Assembly: GCA_046328525.1 (NCBI GenBank)
Contig: JAXLWK010000005.1
Location: 434,001 to 498,000, forward strand
Direction of reading: 5' to 3'
Source of the DNA: JBDHWG01 sp046328525
GTDB taxonomy: Bacteria; Chloroflexota; Anaerolineae; Epilineales; JAHCIE01
Length of the DNA: 64,000 nt
Part shown: one piece after another, positions 1 to 8,355 of the stretch
How the letters are laid out: each line of letters opens with the position of its first letter
Numbering within the stretch: the first letter of the stretch is position 1
Notes under the pieces: model-generated
What the model was told of the DNA's origin: nothing
The model's input: only the letters and a program-made list of their open reading frames with translations
The model's database searches: none
Program-made: the position numbers and the translations under genes

Positions 1-1063
1 CGTCGTTGTCAATGAACCACTCCTGGAGGGCGCGGTCCTTGGGGGAGTAGAGGAGGACGCAGCGGGCCGGCAGACCGTCGCGCCCGGCGCGGCCGGCCTC
101 CTGGTAGTAGGCTTCAATGGCGCTGGGCAGGCTGTAGTGAACGACCAGGCGGATGTCCGGCTTGTCCACGCCCATCCCGAAGGCGTTGGTGGCGACGATG
201 ACCTGGGCCTGGCCGAGCATGAACAGGTCTTGCGCCTGGCGGCGGCTCTCCGCGTCCAGCCCGGCGTGGTAGTACTGGGAGGTGATGCCGAGGCCCTGGA
301 CGAAGGTGTGGACGCTCTCGGCCTCACGGCGCGTGCCGGTGTAGACAATCGCGCTGCCCGCGACGCCTTCCAGCAGCCGGCGCAGCTCGCGCAGCTTGGC
401 CGCGTCGTCGTCCGCCGCCCGCACCTCGAAGGTCAGGTTGGGGCGGTTGAAGCCGGTGACGGTGCGCGCCGCCTCGCGCAGGCCGAGCCGGGCGATGATG
501 TCGTCCTGGACTTCGGGCGTTGCCGTCGCCGTGAGCGCCACGATGGGGGGGCGGCCGATGTCCTCGATGGCGGCGCGCAGGTGGAGGTAGTCGGGGCGGA
601 AGTCGTGGCCCCACTGGGAGATGCAGTGAGCCTCATCCACGGCGACCAGGCCAATGGGCGTCTGATTGAGCGCCCGCATGAACGCGCGGTTGCGCAGGCG
701 CTCCGGCGCAACATACACCAGCTTGTAGCGGCCGGCGGCCATCGCGTCAATGCGCCGCAGCACTTCCTCGCCGTCGAGGGAGCTGTTGATATACGTGGCG
801 GACTTGCCGGCGGCGACCAGGGTGTCCACCTGGTCCTTCATCAAGGCAACCAGGGGCGAGACGACGATGGTCAGGCCGCGGCGGGTGAGGCCGGGCAGTT
901 GGTAGATGAGGGATTTCCCCGAGCCGGTGGGCATGACGACGAGGCTATCGCGCCCGGCGGCGACGTTGGCGATGGCTTCCGCCTGGCCGGGTCGGAACTC
1001 GGTCAGGCCGAATTGCTGGGCCAGCGCGCCCGATAAGTCGCTCGGAAGATCGAGGGATGACAT
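1..1063 (-). CDS. recQ: ATP-dependent DNA helicase RecQ (partial, C-terminus beyond window)
   Basis: Reading the minus strand from the ATG at 1063 gives an open frame of about 354 codons running off the left edge. It has the RecQ N-terminal motif 0 (FRPGQAEAI), a Walker A PTGSGKS, motif II VDEAHCISQWGHDFRP, motif III TATAT, and motif VI-type AYYQEAGRAGRDG, in the right order. RecQ is a 3'-5' superfamily 2 helicase that processes recombination intermediates and stalled forks in the cytoplasm. The RQC zinc domain and any HRDC domain would lie outside the window, so full length cannot be judged. Helicase identity is firm. Confidence 0.95.
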   Translation of the reverse strand, partial: MSSLDLPSDLSGALAQQFGLTEFRPGQAEAIANVAAGRDSLVVMPTGSGKSLIYQLPGLTRRGLTIVVSPLVALMKDQVDTLVAAGKSATYINSSLDGEEVLRRIDAMAAGRYKLVYVAPERLRNRAFMRALNQTPIGLVAVDEAHCISQWGHDFRPDYLHLRAAIEDIGRPPIVALTATATPEVQDDIIARLGLREAARTVTGFNRPNLTFEVRAADDDAAKLRELRRLLEGVAGSAIVYTGTRREAESVHTFVQGLGITSQYYHAGLDAESRRQAQDLFMLGQAQVIVATNAFGMGVDKPDIRLVVHYSLPSAIEAYYQEAGRAGRDGLPARCVLLYSPKDRALQEWFIDND

Positions 1064-1124
1064 GGACCCAAGTATACCTGAGATATTGGGACGCAGTCAA
1101 AAGGCGGGCATTATGTCGTGGCGA

Positions 1125-2102
1125 TTACGGGCCGACGCCGGCCTGCGCCAGAATAGTGTCCGCCTGATGAATGGGTACGAAGCCGGTGAGCTGCGTCAGC
1201 GCCGGGCGGCCAGGCCGCTGCACCGCCTGCTCCAGGGTCAGGGCCGTCGTGACGATGCCGATGAGCTGCCCCTGGCTGTTCACCACGACGCCGCCGCTGG
1301 AGCCAGGCGAGGCCTGGGCGTCGGTCAGGAAATCGTCGCGTTCGCCGGTCGTCGTCTTGCGCACCATGCCCATGAGCGTGCCGGTGCTTCGCGCCAACCC
1401 GCCCTCGCGGCGCACCGGGTAGCTGAAGACATACACCGGTGCGCCGAGGTTCAGGGCATCCGAGTCGCCCAGGGGCAGAGCGGCGAACCCGCCGAAGCCG
1501 TCTCGGTTCTCGACGCACAGCACCGCCAGGTCCACTGTTGAGTCCGACGCGACGACCGTCGCCTTGAGGGTATAGCCCATGTACGGGCCGACCACGATGC
1601 TCGCCGGCGAGAACAGCTCGCCGGTGTACCTGTTGCCCACAACGTGGAAGGCCGTCAGGAGCGTGTGCCCATCTGCGCCGACAACGCTGCCCGTGCCGAC
1701 GCGGCCACCGCGCGGGGTTGCAACGACAATCTGCACCGTAGCCACGTCCATCCGTTCGCTGAACGGGGCGGGGAGTGCGGGCGGGGCCTGCGGAATGTCG
1801 TCCAGGGTATCGGCGGTGTAGTCGGCGATGGAGACACTCGTCACGCCGGGCGGGGCCGCGGGGTGGCAATCGGGAATGGTGAGCGTCTGGCCCGGCTGGA
1901 GGCGGCCGCCGCGCGGCACACCGCTGGCGACCTCGGCGGCGTCTACCCCATAGCGGTCGGCGATGCTCTCGACCGTGTCGCCGGGGCGGACGGTGTAAGA
2001 ACACGTGGCCGCCCAGGCGGTGGGCGCTGGGAGACGCCACGCCAGGAGCAGCATGCCGACCACGGCCAGGAGACCTATCCAGCGATACAGCGGGCGAGAC
2101 AT
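1125..2102 (-). CDS. Secreted LysM domain-trypsin-like serine protease (paralogue 1)
   Basis: The protein of about 325 aa starts with a signal peptide or anchor (hydrophobic residues 8-30). A LysM domain follows (about 34-78, with TVRPGDTVESIA and LQPGQTLTIP), then a chymotrypsin-fold protease with His153 (TAFHVVG), Asp191 (TVDLAV) and Ser269 (SPGSSGGVV). LysM domains bind peptidoglycan or related glycans, so it is probably an extracellular, wall-attached DegP/HtrA-like protease without a PDZ domain. The start at 2102 is preferred over an in-frame ATG eight codons upstream because GGAGG lies 7 nt before it. A paralogue is encoded just upstream on the same strand. The substrate is unknown. Confidence 0.85.
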   Translation of the reverse strand: MSRPLYRWIGLLAVVGMLLLAWRLPAPTAWAATCSYTVRPGDTVESIADRYGVDAAEVASGVPRGGRLQPGQTLTIPDCHPAAPPGVTSVSIADYTADTLDDIPQAPPALPAPFSERMDVATVQIVVATPRGGRVGTGSVVGADGHTLLTAFHVVGNRYTGELFSPASIVVGPYMGYTLKATVVASDSTVDLAVLCVENRDGFGGFAALPLGDSDALNLGAPVYVFSYPVRREGGLARSTGTLMGMVRKTTTGERDDFLTDAQASPGSSGGVVVNSQGQLIGIVTTALTLEQAVQRPGRPALTQLTGFVPIHQADTILAQAGVGP

Positions 2103-2179
2103 AGCACAACCTCCGTTCCAACGCATCCTATCCCACCCGCATTAATGCAAGAAGTGTACCGCCTTCACTGCTCTCGAAA

Positions 2180-2210
2180 TAGAAAGCGCCCCGATGCAAT
2201 GCACCGGGGC
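2180..2210 (-). terminator. Probable terminator of the ligA-protease transcript
   Basis: Read on the minus strand, GCCCCG and CGGGGC arms (6 bp) enclose an 11-nt loop and are followed by a T-rich stretch (GCTTTCTATTT). It lies downstream of the protease that ends at 2362 and upstream of the protease starting at 2102. Confidence 0.45.
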
Positions 2211-2248
2211 AGGCACGACAACCAGGATATTAACGCGAAGTTCTAGAG

Positions 2249-2304
2249 GTAGTGGCGACTTCCAGCCGCTCCCATAGCCGCAGAACGGCCAAAGTCGTCA
2301 CTAC
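2249..2304. repeat. Dispersed inverted repeat, GTAGTGGCGACTTCC family (degenerate copy)
   Basis: Arms of about 22 bp at 2249-2271 and 2283-2304 are imperfect reverse complements. They match the perfect inverted repeat at 49802-49854 and a half copy near 56697. The element sits just 3' of the protease gene ending at 2362 and may form a transcript-end hairpin. Confidence 0.6.
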
Positions 2305-2361
2305 ACGCTGGCCGTTCGGAGTTCTCACCCTGGGATCGGTTCAGGCGGTCTCGTCTGGACG

Positions 2362-3339
2362 CTACGGCGCGAGGAGCGGGCGCGACCAGTTGATGGGGAT
2401 GAGCACGGTGGCGTTGTCCACCTGCGGCAGCCCCAGGCCGTCCAGCGTCTCGCGCCGCGTCACGATCGCCGACACAATGCCGATGACCTCGCCCTTCTCG
2501 TTGATGGCGACGCCGCCGCTCGAGCCGGGGCTGGCCTCGGCGTCCGTCAGCAGGAAGCGCGGGCCGGCCTCGCTCGACAGGCCAAGCTTGCCGAGCAGCA
2601 CGCCCCGCGTCGTCGCCAGGCCGCCATGCGCCGCGCCAGGGTAGCTGAGCGTGTACACCGTGTCGCCAAGCTGGAGCGTGTCCGAGTCGCCCAGCGGGGC
2701 GAAGGCGAAGCCCTTGAAGTCCGGGTCCTCGTTGACGATCAGCGCCGCCAGGTCGTTCTCCGGGTCGGTGGCGATGACGTGCGCCCTTAGCGTCCAGTCT
2801 TTGAACGGGCCGACGCGGATCTCGCGCACCGGGTACAGGCGGCCCGTCGTCGGGTCGCCGACCACGTGGAACGCCGTCAGGAACGTCCTGCCGTCGGCGC
2901 CGACGACCGTCCCGGTGCCGCCGGAGGTGAAGCCGTAGCGCGTCTCCGCGACAATGTGTACCGTCGCCCCGACGGCGCGGTCCACGAGGGGTTGCGCGAT
3001 GTCTTTCGCGTCGGGATGGGTGTCCAGCGTATCAATCTGGAGGCGCGAGCGGGCCGGCGTGGCGCGGTTGGTGCGCGCCTGGGGCGCTGGGGCGTTGGGG
3101 CAGTCGGGGATGACGAGGGTCACGCCGGGCTGGAGGCTCTGCGGGTCCTCGATGCCGTTGACCGCCGCCAGGTCCGACGGCGACGTGTTGAAGCGCGCCG
3201 CGATGGTGTCCAGGGTGTCGCCCTCGTGGACGACATAGGTACACGCGGCGGCCGGCGCGGCGGCAGTGTGGGGCGCGACCGCCAGGGCCAGCATCAGGAC
3301 GACACCGGCGAGCAAGGCCAGCCGGAAGGGGCGAGGCAT
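2362..3339 (-). CDS. Secreted LysM domain-trypsin-like serine protease (paralogue 2)
   Basis: This 325-aa protein has the same architecture as the next gene downstream: signal peptide (1-30), LysM domain (about 34-78, VVHEGDTLDTIA and LQPGVTLVIP), linker, then a trypsin-fold protease with His158 (TAFHVVG), Asp196 (ENDLAAL) and Ser274 (SPGSSGG). It probably acts outside the membrane, anchored on cell-wall glycan. AAGGA lies 8 nt before the ATG. Only 4 nt separate it from the ligA stop codon, so it is probably translated from the ligA transcript. The two proteases look like a local duplication; their targets are not evident. Confidence 0.85.
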   Translation of the reverse strand: MPRPFRLALLAGVVLMLALAVAPHTAAAPAAACTYVVHEGDTLDTIAARFNTSPSDLAAVNGIEDPQSLQPGVTLVIPDCPNAPAPQARTNRATPARSRLQIDTLDTHPDAKDIAQPLVDRAVGATVHIVAETRYGFTSGGTGTVVGADGRTFLTAFHVVGDPTTGRLYPVREIRVGPFKDWTLRAHVIATDPENDLAALIVNEDPDFKGFAFAPLGDSDTLQLGDTVYTLSYPGAAHGGLATTRGVLLGKLGLSSEAGPRFLLTDAEASPGSSGGVAINEKGEVIGIVSAIVTRRETLDGLGLPQVDNATVLIPINWSRPLLAP

Positions 3340-3343
3340 GAGC

Positions 3344-5377
3344 TTATCCTTCTAGGAGGCGCAGCAGGTCCGCCTCGTCGAGGACGGCGACGCCGAGTTG
3401 GCGCGCCTTGTCCAGCTTGCTTCCAGGCTCTTCTCCCGCGACGACATACGTCGTCTTGCGGGTGACACTATCAGTGACGCGCCCACCCCGACTTTCGATA
3501 CGCGACCTGGCGTCGTCGCGCGTCATCGTAGGCAGGCGGCCCGTGAGGACAAACGTCTGGCCGGCCAGGCGGTCGTCCGCCACCGCCGCCACCTCGCTAT
3601 CGGCGGTGCGCACGCCCGCCGCCTGGAGCCGCGCGATCACCTCGCGGTTGCGCGGGTTGGCGAAGTAGTCCACGACGCTCTCGCCGATCTGCGGCCCCAG
3701 CCCGACGATGGATTGCACGTCGTCCAGGTTGGCCGCCATAAGCGGCTCGATGGCCCCGTACCGCCGCGCCAGCGTCTCCGCAATCGTGCTGCCGACGTGC
3801 TGGATGCCCAGGGCGAACAGCAGCCGCGCCAGCGGGCGGTCCTTCGACGCCTCGATAGACGCCAGCAGGTTGTCTACCTTCTTCTCGGCGAAGCCCTCCA
3901 GATCGAGCAGGGCGTCGCGCTTCTCCGCCAGGTGATACACGTCGGCGACGTCGTGCACCAGGCCCGCGTCCACCACCTGCGCGACGATCTTCTCGCCCAG
4001 CCCCACGATGTCCATCGCGCCGCGCCCGGCGAAATGCTCGACGTGGCGGCGGAGCTGGGCGGGGCAGGCGGCGTTGACGCAGTACGTCGCCGCCTCGCCG
4101 GGCAGGCGCACCAGCGGCTCGCCGCACGACGGGCACGCCGCCGGCATCTGCCACGGCTGCGCGTCCGGCGGGCGCAGCTCGACGACGGCGCGCAACACCT
4201 GGGGGATGACGTCGCCGGCGCGCTTGATGACCACGGTGTCGCCCTCGCGGATGTCGCGCTCGGCGATGTAGTCGGCGTTGTGGAGGGTCGCCTGGCTGAC
4301 GGTGACGCCGCCGATGCGCACCGGGTCCATGAGCGCCTGAGGCGTCACGACGCCCGTCCGCCCGACGTTGACGGCGATGCGGCGCAGGACGGTGACGCCC
4401 TCCTGGGGCGCGGGCTTGAAGGCGATGGCCGAGCGCGGGGCGCTGCCCACCACCCCCAACTCGTCCTGGAGGGCGAAGGCGTTGACCTTGATGACGATGC
4501 CGTCGGCGTCGTAGTTCAGGCTCGACTTGCGGGCCAGCCACGCCTCCGCGATCTCGATGGCCTGATCCAGGCTGGCGGCGCGTTGGCTGTCGCTATTGAC
4601 CGGGAAGCCCATCTGCTGGAGGTACTCCAGCGCTTCCCACTGGCTGCGCAGGGGCGGCCCGACGACGACGGCGTAGGTGTACAGGGTGAGCGGCCGGGTG
4701 GCGGTGATGCGCGGGTCGAGCTGGCGCAGCGCGCCCGCCGAGGTGTTGCGCGGGTTGGCGTATGGCTCCAGGCCCTCGGCGACGCGGCTCGCGTTCAGGC
4801 GCTCGAAGGCGTCCTTGTGCATCAGCACCTCGCCGCGCACAACGAGGGTCGGTGGGGCAGGCGTGGCCGCGTCCACGGCAACGGGGATGCGCAGCGGGAC
4901 GCTCGGCAGGGTGCGCAGGTTGGCCGTCACGTCCTCGCCTTCGATGCCGTTGCCCCGCGTCGCGCCGAGGGTGAAGACGCCGTTGGTGTAGTGGAGCACG
5001 ACCGTCAGGCCGTCCATCTTCGGCTCGACGACGAAGTCCATCGGGACATCGCCGACGAGGCGGCGCATGCGCTCCCCCCAGGCGCGCACTTCCTCGACCG
5101 AGAAGGCGTTGTCGAGGGAGAGCATCGGCGCCGGGTGCTGCACCTTGCGAAAGCCCTCGACCGGCGCACCGCCGACGCGCTGCGTGGGCGAGTCGGGCGT
5201 GATCAACTCCGGGTGTTCTGTTTCTAGCTCGCGCAGCTCGCGGTACAGGGAATCATACGCCGCATCGGAGACGAGGGGCGCATCAAGGACATGGTAGCGA
5301 TAAGCGTGGTAGGCAAGCTGGCGCCGCAGCTCGTCGGCGCGGCCGGCCAGGTCGGGCGGGGCATTGGTCACAGTCAC
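3344..5377 (-). CDS. ligA: NAD-dependent DNA ligase LigA
   Basis: At 677 aa this is normal LigA length. The adenylation motif has Lys120 in EPKMDGL. The NTPase and OB domains follow, then a four-Cys zinc finger (CPSCGEPL...CVNAACPAQ, roughly 415-445), helix-hairpin-helix repeats (for example LGIQHVGSTIAETLA and GLGPQIGESV) and a C-terminal BRCT domain (about 600-677, TFVLTGRLPTMTR). The enzyme seals nicks in replication and repair using NAD+. It heads a transcript shared with the LysM-protease gene immediately downstream. Confidence 0.98.
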   Translation of the reverse strand: MTVTNAPPDLAGRADELRRQLAYHAYRYHVLDAPLVSDAAYDSLYRELRELETEHPELITPDSPTQRVGGAPVEGFRKVQHPAPMLSLDNAFSVEEVRAWGERMRRLVGDVPMDFVVEPKMDGLTVVLHYTNGVFTLGATRGNGIEGEDVTANLRTLPSVPLRIPVAVDAATPAPPTLVVRGEVLMHKDAFERLNASRVAEGLEPYANPRNTSAGALRQLDPRITATRPLTLYTYAVVVGPPLRSQWEALEYLQQMGFPVNSDSQRAASLDQAIEIAEAWLARKSSLNYDADGIVIKVNAFALQDELGVVGSAPRSAIAFKPAPQEGVTVLRRIAVNVGRTGVVTPQALMDPVRIGGVTVSQATLHNADYIAERDIREGDTVVIKRAGDVIPQVLRAVVELRPPDAQPWQMPAACPSCGEPLVRLPGEAATYCVNAACPAQLRRHVEHFAGRGAMDIVGLGEKIVAQVVDAGLVHDVADVYHLAEKRDALLDLEGFAEKKVDNLLASIEASKDRPLARLLFALGIQHVGSTIAETLARRYGAIEPLMAANLDDVQSIVGLGPQIGESVVDYFANPRNREVIARLQAAGVRTADSEVAAVADDRLAGQTFVLTGRLPTMTRDDARSRIESRGGRVTDSVTRKTTYVVAGEEPGSKLDKARQLGVAVLDEADLLRLLEG

Positions 5378-5586
5378 AGTCCCCCATCGGCTCCCCCATG
5401 CTGTGTGGGATTAGAGCAATTGTACCACAGATTGCCCTCATCCCCCAACCGCCTCTCTCCTTGCAGTTGTCATGGCAATGGCCTGCCGGAATGCACGCGC
5501 CGTCAGTGTACGAGTCTGTCGCCGGCGATAGTCAATTGTGGTCCTAATCTGGTCCAAAATTCGTCCGAAATTGGTCAAGAAATGCC

Positions 5587-5613
5587 TTGACAAGATGGGG
5601 GGGGTGATATAAT
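5587..5613 (+). promoter_or_regulatory. Sigma70-type promoter for the tectonin-repeat gene
   Basis: Consensus hexamers TTGACA (5587-5592) and TATAAT (5608-5613) are separated by 15 bp, a little shorter than optimal; the spacer contains a run of eight G. It points to the gene starting at 5723, leaving a leader of about 100 nt. Confidence 0.7.
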
Positions 5614-5722
5614 GTCTGGCATACTCTAGACAGCAAGTGTACTCTCTGCTTCCACCGGCCCCCTGGGTGACCTGGATCTGGTCCAACGCACCGGTCTATA
5701 GAAACAAGGAGGACTCTTAACT

Positions 5723-6874
5723 ATGCCTGAGGTCAACTGGAACGTCATGCCAGGTGCAGCAAAGGACATTGGGATCGGCACGGATGGTTCAGTCTGGGTC
5801 ATCGGGGACAGTGCTGTGCCCGGTGGCTACGGTATCTACCGGTACAACGGAGCCGGATGGGATGGGATCGACGGGGCCGCTGTGAGAATCGCAGTCGATC
5901 CTCATGGGCAGCCGTGGGTAGTGAACGACGCGGACCAAATCTTCCGCCGCGGGGCGGCTGATTGGGAGTTGATGCCAGGTGCAGCAAAGGACATTGGCAT
6001 CGGCGCAGATGGCTCAGTCTGGGTCATCGGGAACAACGCTGTGCCCGGTGGCTACGGTATCTACCGGTACAACGGAGCCGGATGGGATGGGATCGACGGG
6101 GCCGCTGTGAGAATCGCGGTTGATCCTCATGGGCAGCCGTGGGTAGTGAACGACGGTGACCAGGTATTTCAGCGCAGCGGCTACGCCTGGCAACATATCG
6201 CCGCTGGGGCGAAGGACGTGGGAATCGGCGCGGATGGCACGGTCTGGGTCATTGGAAACAATGCTGTTCCTGGTGGCTACGGCATCTACCGCTGGACCGG
6301 AGGCGGATGGGAGGGGTTCAACGGTGGCGCTGTCGCGATTAGCGTTGATCCTCATGGACAGCCGTGGGTAGTGAATGATGCCGACATGATCTTTCAGTAC
6401 GGTGGAGCGGTGGCTGTGGCAGGACCGACACCGGCACAGACGCACCCGCTGACTGTCGTGGCAAGCAACCAAGTGGGGAACCACAAGCAACTGACAACGT
6501 TTGCCACAATATATACGAACGGGCTTCTCGCACTCTCGACGATTTCGGCGTGCCAGCATCTGTCAGAGGGCCTGAGAGGTCGGGTGTTTGTCGTGTGCGT
6601 GGACAGCCTTGGGCAAGCCTGCTGGGTTTCGCAGAAATTTGCTTGTACAACCGCAGGGAGTGTCTTGGATCTGACAACTCCGAGCGTCCAGACCGATACT
6701 TTCTCGCAGCAGTTCCCAGATGCCGTCGGGAAGTACACAGTCCGCCTTGACATCTACCATAGTGATGGGGACATCGTGCCATGGACTCAGATGCGGGATA
6801 ACCTCGTCGAGGGGGTTAAGACTGCCACAACGATAGCGAAGGAGATCATCGAGGTAGTAGGCCTGCTCTCGTAG
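5723..6874 (+). CDS. Tectonin-repeat beta-propeller (lectin-like) protein
   Basis: The 383-aa protein begins with three near-identical units of 75 aa (residues about 8-230). Each contains two tectonin-type blades (KDIGIGxDGSVWVIG... and VRIAVDPHGQPWVVN), giving six blades, enough to close a propeller. Residues about 235-383 form a separate domain with no family I recognise. No signal peptide is seen. The ATG is preceded by AAGGAGG at 5706-5712. Tectonin propellers bind glycans or LPS in other organisms; that role here is inferred. It opens an island of lectin-like genes with lower GC than the flanks. Confidence 0.75.
   Translation: MPEVNWNVMPGAAKDIGIGTDGSVWVIGDSAVPGGYGIYRYNGAGWDGIDGAAVRIAVDPHGQPWVVNDADQIFRRGAADWELMPGAAKDIGIGADGSVWVIGNNAVPGGYGIYRYNGAGWDGIDGAAVRIAVDPHGQPWVVNDGDQVFQRSGYAWQHIAAGAKDVGIGADGTVWVIGNNAVPGGYGIYRWTGGGWEGFNGGAVAISVDPHGQPWVVNDADMIFQYGGAVAVAGPTPAQTHPLTVVASNQVGNHKQLTTFATIYTNGLLALSTISACQHLSEGLRGRVFVVCVDSLGQACWVSQKFACTTAGSVLDLTTPSVQTDTFSQQFPDAVGKYTVRLDIYHSDGDIVPWTQMRDNLVEGVKTATTIAKEIIEVVGLLS
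5747..6420 (+). repeat. 225-bp in-gene tandem repeat (three units) encoding tectonin blades
   Basis: Units begin near 5747, 5972 and 6197. The first two are almost identical in DNA over about 190 bp, including third codon positions; the third is more diverged. This points to recent duplication or gene conversion inside the tectonin gene. Confidence 0.85.
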
Positions 6875-7300
6875 AAAGTGTATTGGGGAGCTTCGGTAGT
6901 AATCGCTCCGGCGGGAGACAGTTAGCGTACTTGGAGTACCACCGGATGCAGGCGCGAGTGGATGCTAGGGTGGGAGGGGTGTCACAGCTACCTCCCCCCA
7001 GTCGCGGTTATTAGCTGGCCCATTGGAGGCTGTTTGTGGCACCCCATTCGACACTGAGTGCGAATTCAGTTGGGATCCCGATTGTTACCGCCGTTGCTAT
7101 CGAGACAATGCTGCATGTTGGAGAGCGTGCAATTATCAGTGCCGGGTAGATAGGCGATGAGTTATATGATCTGAGCAGTAAGGCGGGGATTAGGCTGAGG
7201 ACCTGCCATAAACAGGGTAAGGTCATGTTGCACTGCGCCTGTGCCTCCTAAGTCAGCCCTGGAATATCCACATGTAACACTTCAGCAAAAGGAGCGCCTT
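6875..7300. other. Gene-free stretch between lectin-like genes
   Basis: This stretch is AT-richer than the flanks. No convincing coding frame, RNA gene or repeat is seen. The only clear signal is the AAAAGGAG ribosome binding site at 7287-7294 that serves the next gene. Confidence 0.5.
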
Positions 7301-7915
7301 GTGGCATCTCAACGGACTCAACAAGTTGGCGGCTCAGGTGGTGCACCGTTTACCGACGACCTCACCAACGTCGTGCGGCTAGCACAGATCATCATTCGTC
7401 ACGGTGCTTGGGTCGATGCTATCCAATGCTCGTGGGAGATGCTTGGTGGCTCCTTAAGCGTGGGTGTCCAACATGGAGGCAACGGCGGCGTTGCAGATGT
7501 GATTACATTGGCTCCTGACGAGAACATTACTCGCATCTCGGGCAGGTCGGGCGTCTACATCGACCAGCTTGTCATAACGACCACCAAGCGTACGTGCGGA
7601 CCGTACGGCGGAAATGGCGGGATACCCTTCGACCTAAGCCCAGCGCCAGGAGCTACCATCGGCTTCTTCGGCCGTTCCGGGCTTTACCTCGATGCCCTTG
7701 GCGCGCTCTTACCAGACCAGGTAGATGTGCCTGACGTTCTGGATAAGAAGAAACTGGTGGCAGAGAATCTCATAGTCGGGGCCGGCTTGGTGCCGAAGTA
7801 TAATCCGGGTGGTGCCTCTGACTCAAAAGCCACAGTAGTCGATCAAGACCCAGCTGGTGGTACAACAGTATCCCGCGGAACGAGAGTTCTTCTTACCTTG
7901 ACCGATTTCCCCTGA
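7301..7915 (+). CDS. Jacalin-like lectin domain-PASTA domain protein
   Basis: The GTG at 7301 follows AAAAGGAG by 6 nt and is preferred over an ATG 20 codons upstream. The protein has 204 aa. Residues about 8-140 form a jacalin-related beta-prism lectin domain (QVGGSGGAPF, VDAIQCSW, HGGNGG, ISGRSGVYIDQLVI, GPYGGNGG, GFFGRSGLYLDALG). Residues about 143-204 match a single PASTA domain (VDVPDVLDKKKLVAENLIV, then ATVVDQDPAGGTTV). Jacalin domains bind sugars and PASTA domains bind muropeptides, so a glycan or peptidoglycan-binding role is likely. No signal peptide is visible. The jacalin region is a close relative of that in the gene ending at 10486. Confidence 0.85.
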   Translation: MASQRTQQVGGSGGAPFTDDLTNVVRLAQIIIRHGAWVDAIQCSWEMLGGSLSVGVQHGGNGGVADVITLAPDENITRISGRSGVYIDQLVITTTKRTCGPYGGNGGIPFDLSPAPGATIGFFGRSGLYLDALGALLPDQVDVPDVLDKKKLVAENLIVGAGLVPKYNPGGASDSKATVVDQDPAGGTTVSRGTRVLLTLTDFP

Positions 7916-7997
7916 CAGTAACGCGGTAGCCAGCAAGATTGACGATGTTCAGGCTGAAGACCCTAACCAGTTCATTCACGACAAAGAGGAGACACTC

Positions 7998-8345
7998 ATG
8001 GCTGGGCCGATTAGAATTGTTCCGACGCTCACGCCTGCCGAACGCGGGAATCTTGCAGCACAAGCTCCACAGGGTCACCTTACGTATCATGGTGGAAGGC
8101 TACTCACTTCGGTCGAAGTCTTCACCATCTTCTGGGGATCGGCATGGCAGCAGCCACCTCAGAATGGTCTGGTTCCCCAGTTGAACCAGTTCTTCGACTC
8201 CATCCTGACAAGTTCATTGATCGATGTCTTAAGCGAGTACAGCATTGCAGGTCAGACCATTGGTCACGGCAGGCGTACAGGGACGACAACGATTACCACG
8301 AATCCCAACCTAGTGGTCAGCGATGGTGACATACAAGCAGCGCTG
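7998..8345 (+). pseudogene. N-terminal part of a secreted-protein-like jacalin gene, disrupted by an IS element
   Basis: An ATG at 7998, with AGAGGAG 7 nt upstream, opens a frame with FTIFWGSAWQ and SDGDIQAALQSW. The frame then runs into an inserted IS256-family element and stops inside it at 8405. The coding sequence resumes in the same frame after the element at 9671; removing the element plus one copy of the 10-bp target duplication gives an intact 387-codon gene. The N-terminal region resembles secreted proteins that carry a SHE-x-x-EAITDP motif, which here lies in the downstream part. Product loss is expected unless the element excises. Confidence 0.85.
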
Positions 8346-8355
8346 CAAAGCTGGA

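Noticed and set aside
3398..5227. A 609-codon open frame on the plus strand opposite ligA, and similar long antisense frames elsewhere (for example 54778-55497, 55815-57515, 57996-59711).
   Set aside because: They mirror the codon pattern of real GC-rich genes on the other strand, have no recognisable motifs and repetitive Arg/Ala/Gly or Asp/Val composition, and lack ribosome binding sites.
5747..6420. A CRISPR array or satellite at the 225-bp repeats.
   Set aside because: The repeats are in frame, encode tectonin blades and have no spacers. No CRISPR array or cas gene was found anywhere in the window.
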